The notes beneath the pieces were generated by a model. That model was given only the letters and a program-made list of their open reading frames with translations. It was not told where the DNA came from and made no database searches. This document shows positions 52,165-61,525 of a stretch of 64,000 nucleotides of DNA, piece after piece (position 1 is the first letter of the stretch; every line of letters starts with the position of its first letter). Made by a program: the position numbers and the translations under genes. This DNA comes from Bin125 sp026705025 (GTDB lineage Bacteria; Chloroflexota; Dehalococcoidia; Bin125): contig JAPPBN010000022.1 of NCBI GenBank assembly GCA_026705025.1, forward strand, positions 1 to 64,000. The letters run 5' to 3'.

Positions 52165-53504
52165 CCACCGAGCAGACCGCCGCAGGCGCAAGCGCCCAGG
52201 AGATCCTCGACCTGTGCCGCGAGTACACCCTGTATGAGTGGGGCACTCAGGAGCAGATCAACCCGATCCCATTCGTGCGCGCCAAGGGCATCTACCTCTG
52301 GGACGCCGACGGCAAGCGATACCTCGACTTCAACTCGCAGGCGATGTGCGTCAATATCGGACACGCGGATGATCGGGTGGTCCAGGCAATCGCCGAGCAG
52401 GTCGCGGAGCTGCCTTATGTCGTCCCTGCTCATGCGACCGAGGCGCGAGGCAGGCTGGGCAAGGAACTGGCGCGGATCTCTCCGGAGGGACTGAACAAGT
52501 CGTACATCACGCTGGCCGGCGCCGACGCGAATGAGGCTGCCGTCCGGATCGCGCGGCTCTACACGGGCAGACACAAGATCCTGACTCGCTACCGCTCGTA
52601 TCACGGCAGCAGCCAGGGCGTGATGTACGCCTCGGGCGACTTCCGCCGGATGCCCTCGGAGGAAGGGATGACCGGCGTCGTTCGCATCCTCGATCCCTAC
52701 CTGTATCGCAGTCCGCTGGCGGTCAACGAGGAGGACTTCGTCCCGGCTTACATGCAATACCTGGAGGATGTGATCCAGCGCGAGGGTCCGGAGACGATCG
52801 CGGCCATTTTGCTGGAGCCGATCACCGGCACGAATGGGATCATTGTGCCTCCGGAAGGCTGGTATCGGGGGGTCCGCGAGCTGTGCGACCGCTACGGCAT
52901 CCTGCTAATCGACGATGAGGTGATGGCCGGGTTCGGTCGGACCGGCAAATGGTTCGCGATCGAGCATGAGGACGTGGTCCCCGACATGATGACCATGGCC
53001 AAGGGATTGACCAGCGCGATCGTGCCGCTGGGCGCTGTGATGGTCAACGACCGGATCGCCGAGCACTTCGAGCAGAATCCGCTCGGTCACGGGATCACGT
53101 ACGGCAGCCACACGGTCGGCTGCGCGGCTGCGATTGCGACGCTCAAGGTCTACGAAGAAGACAACCTGATTGAGAACGCGGTCCGGATGGGCGAGATCAT
53201 GCAGGCCGAGTACGCCTCGATGAAGGAACGGCACCCGTCGATTGGCGAGGCGCGCGGCCGGGGACTCTTCACCGTCCTTGAGCTGACGGCCGACCGCGCC
53301 ACCAAGGCGCCGCTGATGTCGGTCGATCCCGAGCTCACCGGTCGCGTCGATCAGTTCTTCCGCGACGAGGGCATGTTCGTCAATGTGCGCGGCGACTTCA
53401 TTTTCGGCAACCCGCCGCTCTCGATCACCGAGAAAGAGCTGCGATGGGCGTTGTCGATCGTGGATCGGGCGCTCGACATTACCGATGCGGCCGTCCGGTC
53501 TTAG
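52161..53504 (+). CDS. Class III aminotransferase (likely beta-alanine or similar amine)
   Basis: A 447-residue PLP enzyme of class III. YRSYHGSSQGVMY contacts the phosphate, LLIDDEVMAGFGRTGKWF contains the Asp pairing with PLP nitrogen, and MMTMAKGLTSAIVPLGAV has the PLP-binding Lys. Such enzymes move an omega-amino group to pyruvate or 2-oxoglutarate. After dihydropyrimidinase and ureidopropionase, the expected substrate is beta-alanine or 3-aminoisobutyrate. It starts with an ATGA overlap. Confidence 0.9.
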   Translation: MTTEQTAAGASAQEILDLCREYTLYEWGTQEQINPIPFVRAKGIYLWDADGKRYLDFNSQAMCVNIGHADDRVVQAIAEQVAELPYVVPAHATEARGRLGKELARISPEGLNKSYITLAGADANEAAVRIARLYTGRHKILTRYRSYHGSSQGVMYASGDFRRMPSEEGMTGVVRILDPYLYRSPLAVNEEDFVPAYMQYLEDVIQREGPETIAAILLEPITGTNGIIVPPEGWYRGVRELCDRYGILLIDDEVMAGFGRTGKWFAIEHEDVVPDMMTMAKGLTSAIVPLGAVMVNDRIAEHFEQNPLGHGITYGSHTVGCAAAIATLKVYEEDNLIENAVRMGEIMQAEYASMKERHPSIGEARGRGLFTVLELTADRATKAPLMSVDPELTGRVDQFFRDEGMFVNVRGDFIFGNPPLSITEKELRWALSIVDRALDITDAAVRS

Positions 53505-53557
53505 GGCGGCCGAGGGATCGTGAATCAGACCGGCTGGAGTAAGAAGGGATATTCATC

Positions 53558-53962
53558 ATGACGGACTACCACGACAGTGACCGCTACCAGCAGGGCGTCG
53601 GGCTGATGGAGAGCATCAGCATGAACCCGGCAGGGATGGACGCGATCGCCGCCGCGAATGGCGAGGTGGGCGAGGATGTCGCTCGGATGCTGGGCGAGTT
53701 CTGCTTCGGCGATGTCTGGACGCACGGCCCGCTCGATCTGCGAACCAAGCGGGTGATCACGCTGGCCACGATCTCGGCGCTGGGCCGCGAGCGTCAACTG
53801 CGCGGGCACATTGCCGGCGCGTTGGCGCAGGGGTTCACCCGAGAAGAGATCCAGAGCATCTTCGTGCACCAGTTCGCCTACGGCGGCTTCCCAATGGGTC
53901 TCTCGGGACTGCAGGTCGCGCAGGAGGTCTTCGCTGAACTCGACGCTCAGGACGGCGACTAG
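53558..53962 (+). CDS. Carboxymuconolactone decarboxylase-family protein
   Basis: A 134-residue helical protein of the CMD/AhpD fold: FGDVWTHGPLDLRTKRVITL, then ISALGRERQLRGHIAGALAQG and FTREEIQSIFVHQFAYGGFP. It has no CxxC pair, so it belongs with the decarboxylase-like rather than the peroxidase-like members. Its reaction in this operon is not known. It is separated from the neighbouring genes by about 50 bases on each side. Confidence 0.85.
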   Translation: MTDYHDSDRYQQGVGLMESISMNPAGMDAIAAANGEVGEDVARMLGEFCFGDVWTHGPLDLRTKRVITLATISALGRERQLRGHIAGALAQGFTREEIQSIFVHQFAYGGFPMGLSGLQVAQEVFAELDAQDGD

Positions 53963-54009
53963 CGATTGGCAACCGCAACGGATCTGGATCGGGGGATGGA
54001 GCAGGAATC

Positions 54010-55017
54010 ATGAAACTCGGTTTGATGTCGGGTATCGATCATCCACGGGACATCATCGACCAGGCGCAATGGGCTGAGGAACAGGGATTCGAAACTGTCT
54101 GGGTCGGGGAAGGCCGGCTGACCCGGAATGCCGTTGTGCATATGACGCTCGCGGCGGCCAATACCAAGCGGATCACGATCGGCAGCGGGATCTTCCCGTT
54201 CCGCACCCGCAGCGTTGGACTGTTGGGCATGACCGCCCGAACGCTCGACGACATGGCGCCGGGCCGGATCAAGCTCGGCCTCGGGGCGTGGTGGGAGCCG
54301 CTGGCGACGCGCAACGGCCTGCACACGGCCAAGCCGCGCACCGCGATGAAGGAGATCATCCTCGCGCTCAAGGATCTGTTGGACGGCAAGTCGGTGACGT
54401 ACCAGGGCGAGTACGTCGACGTTGATCAGATCAAGTTCGACACGCCGGAGGATGACGACAATCCGTCATATCCGGTCCCGATTTACATCGGCGCGGTCAG
54501 ATTGCGGATGATGGAGCTGGTCGGCGAGGTCGCCGACGGCGCGTTGATGGATTTCCTCGTACCGCCGGAGTACACGGCGCTCTCGGTCGAGCACATCAAG
54601 ATCGGCGCAGACCGGACCGGCCGCTCAATGGATGCGATCGACTGTCCGCAACTGCTGGGGGTGGCCGTCGACGATGACGATCCGCAGGCGGCGGTCGACG
54701 CTTGCAAGAAGTTCCTGACCCAATACATCGGTCAGCAGCCGCACATCACCGAGAACTGCGGCGCAACGGAGGAGCAGATTGCCGGCGTCAAGAGTGTGAT
54801 GGGCTGGCCCGCCACGCAGGAGCAGATCGAGGCAGCGATGCAGTTCATTCCGGACGAATTGGTGCGGGACGTCTGCTGCTGCGGCACCACCTCGGAGACG
54901 ATTGAGCGAATAGAAGCGTTCGTGGCCGCCGGCTGTACGGAGCCGGTGCTGACTCCGCTGGGCGACTACCAGGGGACTGTCGAGAAGATCGCCGGCGCGG
55001 TTCGGCAACGCGGATGA
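54010..55017 (+). CDS. LLM-class flavin/F420-dependent oxidoreductase
   Basis: A 335-residue luciferase-like TIM barrel. It opens MKLGLMSGIDHPRDI, then QAQWAEEQGFETVWVGE, SGIFPFRTRSVGLLGMTART, and the substrate/cofactor loop PVPIYIGAVRLRMMELVGEVADG. F420 or FMN is the likely cofactor. In this operon it may oxidise or reduce the pyrimidine ring before dihydropyrimidinase acts. RutA is a luciferase-like pyrimidine oxygenase, but similarity at that level cannot be judged here. Confidence 0.85.
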   Translation: MKLGLMSGIDHPRDIIDQAQWAEEQGFETVWVGEGRLTRNAVVHMTLAAANTKRITIGSGIFPFRTRSVGLLGMTARTLDDMAPGRIKLGLGAWWEPLATRNGLHTAKPRTAMKEIILALKDLLDGKSVTYQGEYVDVDQIKFDTPEDDDNPSYPVPIYIGAVRLRMMELVGEVADGALMDFLVPPEYTALSVEHIKIGADRTGRSMDAIDCPQLLGVAVDDDDPQAAVDACKKFLTQYIGQQPHITENCGATEEQIAGVKSVMGWPATQEQIEAAMQFIPDELVRDVCCCGTTSETIERIEAFVAAGCTEPVLTPLGDYQGTVEKIAGAVRQRG

Positions 55018-55067
55018 ACGGCTGGACGGCTGAGCGGGATCCACACCGAAAGTGAGTTCGTCGACCG

Positions 55068-55943
55068 ATGAGCGCCAGCGCCGGACCGGAGGTTGCAGCC
55101 CAGTTCTCCGCGCGTGAACGCTGGCTCACGGACGAACGCGCGGAACGGCTCCGCGCGGCCTCGGCCAGGATCACACTGGTCCTGATCCTCGTTGCCCTGT
55201 TCCTCGGCGGTTGGGAGTTTCTCAAGTGGGCGACCGAGGCGCCGCGCACGACGCTGCCACATTTCCATGAGGTCGTCGATTACCTGTTCAGCATCAACTC
55301 GCAGGGCGATGTGGTCTGGCTGGCGATCGGGCGCAACCTGCGGCTCACGTTCATCGAGGCGCTGAGCGGCCTGTCGGTCGCGATCGTGGCCGGATTCGCC
55401 GCGGGCACGTTGATGGCGCTCAGCCGCTGGACGGGCCGCGGAATCATGCCCTTCGTGATCGGCGCGCAGACCGTGCCGATTGTCGCGATTGCGCCGGCGC
55501 TGGTGATCTGGCTCGGCACCGGTTGGGAGACCAAGGCGCTGATCGCCGGGTTTCTCGCCTTCTTCCCGATCGCCGTGACCAGTGCGCGGGGCATCGGCGA
55601 TGTCTCGCAGGACAGCCTCGACCTGATGGCGTCGTACGGCGCGTCGCGTACCGAAGTGTTTTTCAAACTGCGATTGCCCAGCGCGCTGCCCTACATCTTC
55701 ACCGGGCTTGAAGTTGCTGCGGCGTTCAGCGTGATCGGCGCGATTGTGGCCGAGTTGCCGGTCGGCTCGCAAGAAGGCATCGGCGTCGTGATTCTCACCT
55801 CGCAGCAGTACTTCAGTCTGCAGCCCGAGTCGTTGTTTGCCGCGATCGGCGGCGCATGCCTGCTCGGCGGCGCCATGGTCGGGATGGTGCGCATTATCCA
55901 GATCTTTGTCCTGCGCGGCCACCGTGCGCAGGAATTGAGTTAG
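55068..55943 (+). CDS. ABC transporter permease (SsuC/TauC/ThiX-like) 1
   Basis: A 291-residue permease with six predicted helices and the EAA-type loop ASYGASRTEVFFKLRLPSALPY, which docks the ATPase. The family serves NMT1-like binding proteins. It precedes the ATPase gene by 11 bases, and a second permease follows the ATPase, so a heterodimeric channel is likely. Confidence 0.9.
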   Translation: MSASAGPEVAAQFSARERWLTDERAERLRAASARITLVLILVALFLGGWEFLKWATEAPRTTLPHFHEVVDYLFSINSQGDVVWLAIGRNLRLTFIEALSGLSVAIVAGFAAGTLMALSRWTGRGIMPFVIGAQTVPIVAIAPALVIWLGTGWETKALIAGFLAFFPIAVTSARGIGDVSQDSLDLMASYGASRTEVFFKLRLPSALPYIFTGLEVAAAFSVIGAIVAELPVGSQEGIGVVILTSQQYFSLQPESLFAAIGGACLLGGAMVGMVRIIQIFVLRGHRAQELS

Positions 55944-55954
55944 GGAGGCGGGCC

Positions 55955-56785
55955 ATGACCACACCCGACACCGCGCGAGACCCCGCCTCGGGCAGCGCGC
56001 AGACGGCGATCGCGTTTCAGGGCGTACGCAAGGAGTTCGGCAACGGGGCGAACGCGACGCTCGCCATTGAGTCGGTGGACCTTGACATTGCGGAGCGAGA
56101 GTTCGTTTCCTTGATCGGTCCCTCGGGCTGCGGCAAATCGACGCTGCTGCGCCTGGCGGCCGATCTGATTGAACCCAGCGGTGGATCGGTCCTGGTCAAC
56201 AGCAAGACACCCCGGCAAGCGCGGCTCGACCGCGACTACGGGTTCATCTTCCAGGCGCCGACGCTGTTTGACTGGCGAACGGTCTGGAAAAACGTCGCGT
56301 TGCCGCTTGAGATCATGAAGATCTCCGGCATGTCCAGAGAGAAGAAGGACGAAGAGATCGAGCGATTGCTGAGCATGGTCGGGCTGGACGGATTCGAGAG
56401 TCACCATCCCTACCAGCTCTCCGGCGGCATGCAGCAGCGGGTGTCGCTGGCGCGAGCGCTCGTCTTCCGACCGTCGATCCTGCTGATGGACGAGCCCTTC
56501 GGCGCGCTCGACGAGATCACGCGCGACCGGATGAACCTCGAGTTGCACCGTATCTGGGAAGAGACGAACACCACGATCCTGTTCGTCACGCACAGCATTC
56601 CCGAGGCCGTGCTGCTGTCCGGCAGGGTCGTGGTGATGACGGCCCGACCAGGGCGCGTGCAGGAGATCATCCCGATCGACCTGCCCTATCCGAGGACGAC
56701 CGAGGTGGAGGAGTCGACTCGCTACTACGAGTTGGTCACGGAAGTTCGGGAGTCGCTGGGCCAGGCGATGGCAGGCGGGCTGTGA
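55955..56785 (+). CDS. ABC transporter ATPase (SsuB/TauB/ThiZ-like)
   Basis: A 276-residue ATPase: Walker A GPSGCGKSTLLR, Q-loop FIFQAPTLFDWRTV, signature YQLSGGMQQRVSLARAL, Walker B ILLMDEPFGALDE and H-loop ILFVTHSIPEAV. ATG at 55955 follows AGGGAGG. The stop overlaps the next GTG start by 4 bases. It powers the pyrimidine-type importer formed with the permeases on both sides. Confidence 0.95.
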   Translation: MTTPDTARDPASGSAQTAIAFQGVRKEFGNGANATLAIESVDLDIAEREFVSLIGPSGCGKSTLLRLAADLIEPSGGSVLVNSKTPRQARLDRDYGFIFQAPTLFDWRTVWKNVALPLEIMKISGMSREKKDEEIERLLSMVGLDGFESHHPYQLSGGMQQRVSLARALVFRPSILLMDEPFGALDEITRDRMNLELHRIWEETNTTILFVTHSIPEAVLLSGRVVVMTARPGRVQEIIPIDLPYPRTTEVEESTRYYELVTEVRESLGQAMAGGL

Positions 56786-57600
56786 CGACCGCGGACCCAA
56801 CCCTCGAAGCCGGCGCCGAACCGGCGCGCCTGTGGAGCCGCCATGTCGGTGTGGTTGTCCCGCCGTTCCTCGTCTTCGTCGCCGCGATTGGTTTGTGGGA
56901 GCTGATCGTCGAGGCATTCGATATCCAGCGATTCCTGCTGCCTCGGCCCAGCGAGATTGCCAGTCTGTTCGTCGAGGATTTCGGCCGACTCATCCGCCAG
57001 GGGCGCAACACGCTAGGGGTCGCCGGACGCGGCCTGCTGTTGGGCGGTGGCATCGGCGTTGGCCTGGCCGCAATCACGTTCCGCACGCGCTGGATGGCGG
57101 AGGGGATCGGCATCTATGCCGCGGTGCTCAAGGCGGTGCCGGTGATCTCCCTGGCTCCGCTGACCGTCGTCTGGTTCGGGATCGAGGCCGGCTCGAAGAT
57201 CGCCACGGTGAGCATCGCGACCGCGCCGATCCTGTTCACCTACACGCTGGTCGGGCTGCGCAGCGCCGACGCCAACGCGCAGGAGCTGATGCGCTCCTAC
57301 GCGGCCGGACACTCCCGCACGTTCTGGAACCTGCACGTCCCCTACGCGCTGCCGTTCTTCTTCTCGGGTCTGAAGATTGCCGTCACGATCGCGATGATCG
57401 TCGCGATCATCTCCGAGTACTTCGGCGGCAGCTTCGAGAACCTGGGTGGCTACATCCGCAATGAGGCGAACAACGTGCACACGGTCGAAGTCTGGACGGC
57501 GATCGTGATGGCCTGCCTGCTGGGCATCAGCCAGTACATGATCGTGGCCGGGATCGACCGCTACGTGCTGCGTTGGCATCCATCGAAGCGCGGCAACTGA
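56782..57600 (+). CDS. ABC transporter permease (SsuC/TauC/ThiX-like) 2
   Basis: A 272-residue permease paralogous to the one at 55068. Six helices are predicted, and the ATPase-docking loop is MRSYAAGHSRTFWNLHVPYA. It starts at GTG within the ATPase stop (GTGA). It is the last gene of the operon that begins at 48692. Confidence 0.9.
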   Translation: MTTADPTLEAGAEPARLWSRHVGVVVPPFLVFVAAIGLWELIVEAFDIQRFLLPRPSEIASLFVEDFGRLIRQGRNTLGVAGRGLLLGGGIGVGLAAITFRTRWMAEGIGIYAAVLKAVPVISLAPLTVVWFGIEAGSKIATVSIATAPILFTYTLVGLRSADANAQELMRSYAAGHSRTFWNLHVPYALPFFFSGLKIAVTIAMIVAIISEYFGGSFENLGGYIRNEANNVHTVEVWTAIVMACLLGISQYMIVAGIDRYVLRWHPSKRGN

Positions 57601-57628
57601 CTCCGCTAGCCGACGGGGCTGACCAGAG

Positions 57629-57657
57629 TTGCAAACGCATTTGCGCGTAGGCATACT
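57629..57657 (+). promoter_or_regulatory. Possible promoter with overlapping inverted repeat
   Basis: TTGCAA and CATACT are separated by 17 bases, a workable -35/-10 pair (4 of 6 matches each). GCAAACGCATTTGC, an inverted repeat, covers the -35 end and spacer. It lies 48 bases before the start of the split binding-protein gene. Prediction from sequence only. Confidence 0.35.
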
Positions 57658-57704
57658 TCCAGCAATCTCTTAGCGCCCGATCGGGTTAGTCGGAAGGGGT
57701 TGCT

Positions 57705-58487
57705 ATGAGCGACCGAAACTATTGGCAGCGGATGAAGAAACGGCAGTACAGCAGGCGGTCACTCCTGCGTGCCTCGGCTCGCGCGGGGCTTGGTGCGAGC
57801 GCGATCGCCCTGATCGGCTGCGGCGACGATGACGATGGCGACCAGCAGCAGGCCGCGGCGCAGGCTCAGGCGCAACAACAACAGCAGCAACAGGCGATGC
57901 AGCAGCAGGCTGAAGAGCAACCTGAGCAGCAGGCCATGCAGCAGCAACAGCAACAAGCCGCCGTCGCGCAGGCTCAACAAGCCGACGACGGGCCGAAGAG
58001 GGGCGGCAGGATCGTCGCGGCCGACGCCGCGACTCCGGAGACGTTCAGCGGAACCACCGGACCGTTCGCGGTCGGCCGAGGCGATGCGACCGAGGGGTGG
58101 ACGATCGGCATGTGGGACTGCCTAATGCGGCGCCGCGAAGGCAACGGCGGCGACGCCGAGCCACGGCTGGCGGAATCGTGGCAGCAGAACGCCGACGCGA
58201 CTGCGACCGAAGTCACCCTGCGCGAGGGCATCGAGTTCCACAGCGGCAAGCCGATCAACGCTGAGGCAGTCAAGGCCACCTTCGAGGTGATCGCGAACGT
58301 GGACGTCTCCAACTCCAGCCAGGTCAGGGGATTGATCGCCAACTATCTCGAATCGATAGACATCATTGACGACCGCACGTTGATGTTTAACCACCCGATC
58401 TGGCCGGGCGACATCATCTTCGACATGTTCCACTTCGCGCAGATCCACGACGCCGACGAGATTGAGGCTTACAACGCCGTCGAGTAG
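57705..58487 (+). CDS. Peptide-type ABC binding lipoprotein, N-terminal part (ends at in-frame TAG)
   Basis: The first 260 residues of a family 5 (dipeptide/oligopeptide) binding protein. The start has a twin-arginine motif (YSRRSLLRAS) and a lipobox (ALIGCG) near 43, so it is a Tat-exported lipoprotein. A Gln-rich tract of about 50 residues follows. The binding domain opens with KRGGRIVAADA, ends at AYNAVE and then TAG (58485-58487). The same frame continues immediately with FGGCSGPFMWDFDQYEPSERY, the ordinary continuation of this family, so one codon has become a stop. Confidence 0.85.
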   Translation: MSDRNYWQRMKKRQYSRRSLLRASARAGLGASAIALIGCGDDDDGDQQQAAAQAQAQQQQQQQAMQQQAEEQPEQQAMQQQQQQAAVAQAQQADDGPKRGGRIVAADAATPETFSGTTGPFAVGRGDATEGWTIGMWDCLMRRREGNGGDAEPRLAESWQQNADATATEVTLREGIEFHSGKPINAEAVKATFEVIANVDVSNSSQVRGLIANYLESIDIIDDRTLMFNHPIWPGDIIFDMFHFAQIHDADEIEAYNAVE

Positions 58488-58511
58488 TTTGGGGGCTGCA
58501 GCGGCCCGTTT

Positions 58512-59477
58512 ATGTGGGACTTCGACCAGTACGAGCCCAGTGAGCGGTACACAGTGGTCCGCAACGAGAATTTCTACCGGGATGTCCACCTCGACGCGAT
58601 CGAGGTCCGCACCATCGCGGACGAGGACACCAGGGCGCTGGCCCTCGAGGCTGGGGAAATTGACTTTGCGACGGTCAACCCTGATCAATACCTGCGGCTC
58701 GGAGAGATGGACCACCTCACCCAGCTTGAGGGACCGGCTGGTGGGATGTGGGTCATGGGGCCGGTCCAGACACACCTCGGGGGCGGACATCCGGCGAACG
58801 ACGATCCGCGCTTCCGGCTCGCCCTGCACAAGGCGATCGACCGTGAGCGGCTGCACGAGGATGTGTTCCAGGGGATCGGCATGTCGACCAATCAGATGTG
58901 GCTGTCGAACTCGCCTGCTTATGATCCAGCCTTCGACAAGGATCCGTACGATCCAGAGGGCGCCGCGGCACTCGTGGTGGAGTCCGGCTGGGAAGGCGTG
59001 GAGATGGACCTGTTCGTCTCCAACACGTTCTCCCACCAGGTGATCCCCGAGATCCTGCAGGCGAACCTGAAGGATGTTGGCATCAACATCACGATCGTGA
59101 AGCAAGAGGTCGCGGAGTGGGTCGACTTCTTCCTGACCGGCACATTCCCCGGCCTCTATGTAGCGGGCACCGGCTTCTTCTGGATGGCGCCGGAGACGCT
59201 GCCGAACATGAACTTCCAGTTCCGTTTCCCCGAGAATGCCGTGGCCTCCGTGACTGGGGAGTACAAGCGGATCGTCGAAGGATTCGGTTCGCAGCCGACC
59301 CCGGCCGAACGACTGGAACTGTTCAACGACTGGAACGAGCTCTGGGCGGAAGGCCCGTGGTTGCTCCCCTACCACACGATCAACAACACAACGATCGTCA
59401 ACAGCCGCGTACAAGGAGAGACTTGGCCCGCACAAATCTTCACGTTCACGGAAGAGTGGTGGGTAGACGAGGCATAG
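58512..59477 (+). CDS. Peptide-type ABC binding protein, C-terminal part (after in-frame TAG)
   Basis: The same frame after the TAG, giving 321 residues from the first ATG. It includes WDFDQYEPSERYTVVRNENF, then RLALHKAIDRERLHEDV, both typical of the family 5 binding proteins, and ends WWVDEA. It has no signal sequence and no ribosome-binding site before the ATG, so a separate product would stay in the cytosol and lack half of the ligand site. It is followed by two permeases of the same transporter type. Confidence 0.82.
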   Translation: MWDFDQYEPSERYTVVRNENFYRDVHLDAIEVRTIADEDTRALALEAGEIDFATVNPDQYLRLGEMDHLTQLEGPAGGMWVMGPVQTHLGGGHPANDDPRFRLALHKAIDRERLHEDVFQGIGMSTNQMWLSNSPAYDPAFDKDPYDPEGAAALVVESGWEGVEMDLFVSNTFSHQVIPEILQANLKDVGINITIVKQEVAEWVDFFLTGTFPGLYVAGTGFFWMAPETLPNMNFQFRFPENAVASVTGEYKRIVEGFGSQPTPAERLELFNDWNELWAEGPWLLPYHTINNTTIVNSRVQGETWPAQIFTFTEEWWVDEA

Positions 59478-59626
59478 CCGATCCGTAGACTCACCGCTAC
59501 GCAACTCGGGGCCGCTCGCTTCGCTTCGTCTGAGGCGGCGCGGGCGGTCGTAGCGGAGGGCCCAGCGGGCATCGGTCCCGCAGCTTGCAACGGGCCGCCT
59601 GGCCAGCTCGCAAAGGAGCGCCATTC

Positions 59627-60571
59627 GTGGGTTCGTTCCTGATCAGCCGGTTCGGCCAGGGCCTCGCGGTGGTGCTGCTGGCCAGCATCCTGGTGTTCCT
59701 GGCCATGCGGCTGATTCCGGGCGACCCGGCGGCGTTGCTGGCGGGACAGGATGCGACGCCCGCGGATGTAGAGGCGGTGCGTGAACGGCTCGGACTGAAC
59801 GACCCGCTGGTCGAGCAGTACGCCAACTGGCTGGGCGGGGTGCTGCAGGGCGACTTCGGAGAGTCGTACTCTCGCCGAATCACGGTTGACAGACTGATTG
59901 GCGCTGCTGTTCTGCCCAGCGCGGAGCTCGCGGTCGCGGGCTACTTCTTTGCGCTGGTCATTGGCATTCCTCTGGGTATCTTCGCCGGCTTGAGACCCGG
60001 CGGTGGACCAGACTACGCCGCGACCGGTTTCACGATGTTCACACTGGGCATCCCGAACTTTGTACTGGGCATCCTCCTCCTGTGGGTTCTTGGCGTGATA
60101 TTGGATGTACTGCCGATCACCGGAAGAGTCGCGATCGATGAAGATCCTCTCGAGGCGATCAAATTCCTGATCATGCCGATGATCGCCGTGGGAGCCGGAT
60201 CGGCGGCGGTGCTTGCCCGCTTTGTGCGGGCCTCAATCATCGAAACATTGAGCCAGGACTTCGTCAGAACAGCGCGAGCCAAGGGATTGCAGGAGCGAAC
60301 CGTCGTATTGCGACACGCGATGCGCAACGCCCTGATTCCGGTGATCACGGTGGCGGCGCTTCAGATCGGTTTCCTGATTTCCGGCGCAGTGATCGTTGAG
60401 GTCGTATTCGCACGCCCCGGCTTCGGCGCGTTGATCATCTCCGGCGTCCAGAGCCGGGACTACCAGCTCATCCAGGGCATGCTCGTGATACTGGTGACGG
60501 TGTTCGTGGTGGTCAACACCCTGGCCGATGTGGCCTACGGACTCGTCGATCCTCGGATTCGGGTGCGCTGA
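59627..60571 (+). CDS. Peptide-type ABC permease (DppB-like)
   Basis: A 314-residue permease: helix 1 starts at SRFGQGLAVVLLASIL, FLAMRLIPGDPAALL is the DppB signature, and TARAKGLQERTVVLRHAMRNALIPVI is the ATPase-docking loop. GTG at 59627 follows AAAGGAG, so the longer TTG-initiated frame is rejected. Its stop overlaps the DppC-like start by one base (TGATG). No cognate ATPase genes are in the window. Confidence 0.9.
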   Translation: MGSFLISRFGQGLAVVLLASILVFLAMRLIPGDPAALLAGQDATPADVEAVRERLGLNDPLVEQYANWLGGVLQGDFGESYSRRITVDRLIGAAVLPSAELAVAGYFFALVIGIPLGIFAGLRPGGGPDYAATGFTMFTLGIPNFVLGILLLWVLGVILDVLPITGRVAIDEDPLEAIKFLIMPMIAVGAGSAAVLARFVRASIIETLSQDFVRTARAKGLQERTVVLRHAMRNALIPVITVAALQIGFLISGAVIVEVVFARPGFGALIISGVQSRDYQLIQGMLVILVTVFVVVNTLADVAYGLVDPRIRVR

Positions 60572-61491
60572 TGGCTGACCTCGGGCCACCGCAGCCGGTG
60601 CTCCAGCGCGAGCGATTCCGCCTGCGCATTCTGACCTGGCGGCAGCAGTCTCAGTGGTTCGACGTCAGCTATCGAGTCGCGCGTGAGCGTCGGGGACAGA
60701 TCGCCATCGTCATCCTGGGGGTGTTCATCGTGGCGGCGATCTTCGCCGACCAGATTGCCCCGTACCACTACGAGACCCAGCTGCGAGGCTCACGCCTCCT
60801 CGCGCCGTCCTGGTCGCACCCGTTCGGCACCGACGAGGTCAGCAGAGATCTGCTCAGCCGCATGATCTACGGCCTGCGGATCTCGCTGCTCGTCAGCCTG
60901 GGCGCGGTCGCTATTGGATTGCCGATCGGAGTCGCCATCGGCTACACCGCCGGCTACATCGGCCGCTGGGTTGACGCGATCCTGATGCGGCTAGTCGACA
61001 CGATGCTGGCATTTCCTGGGATTCTCGTGGCGCTGGTGATACTGACCGTGCTGGGGACCGGCACCAGGGAAGTGGCAATCACGCTCGGAATCGGCGCGAT
61101 CCCGATATTCGGCCGCCTGGCCCGGGGGCAGATGTTGCAGGAGAAGGAACGAGACTATGTGATGGCGGCGCGCACCCTGGGCTCGGGTCCGGTGCGGATC
61201 ATCATGCGTCACGTCGCGATCAATACGTTGCCCCCGATCATGATCCAGGCGGCGCTCGTGATGGCCTTCGCGGTGATTGCCGAGGCTTCATTGAGCTTCC
61301 TCGGTCTGGGCGCCTCTCCGCCGATCCCGACGATCGGGCTGATCCTCAATGCGGCTCGTGAATTCCTGATCATTGGCGCCTGGTGGTTCGCGCTGATGCC
61401 GATCGCGGCGCTCGCGCTGATGCTGATCGCGCTCAACTTTCTCGCCGATGCGATTCTTGAGGCGACGAGTCCCTATGTGCGCAACAAGTAG
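60571..61491 (+). CDS. Peptide-type ABC permease (DppC-like)
   Basis: A 306-residue permease with the DppC pattern: helix 1 after QIAIVILGVFIVAAI, HPFGTDEVSRDLLSRMIYGLR, and the docking loop DYVMAARTLGSGPVRIIMRHV. It pairs with the preceding DppB-like protein. It converges on the Anbu operon. Confidence 0.92.
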   Translation: MADLGPPQPVLQRERFRLRILTWRQQSQWFDVSYRVARERRGQIAIVILGVFIVAAIFADQIAPYHYETQLRGSRLLAPSWSHPFGTDEVSRDLLSRMIYGLRISLLVSLGAVAIGLPIGVAIGYTAGYIGRWVDAILMRLVDTMLAFPGILVALVILTVLGTGTREVAITLGIGAIPIFGRLARGQMLQEKERDYVMAARTLGSGPVRIIMRHVAINTLPPIMIQAALVMAFAVIAEASLSFLGLGASPPIPTIGLILNAAREFLIIGAWWFALMPIAALALMLIALNFLADAILEATSPYVRNK

Positions 61492-61525
61492 CTGAAATCT
61501 CGAGCGGGCTCGGGGCCGGGGGAAG

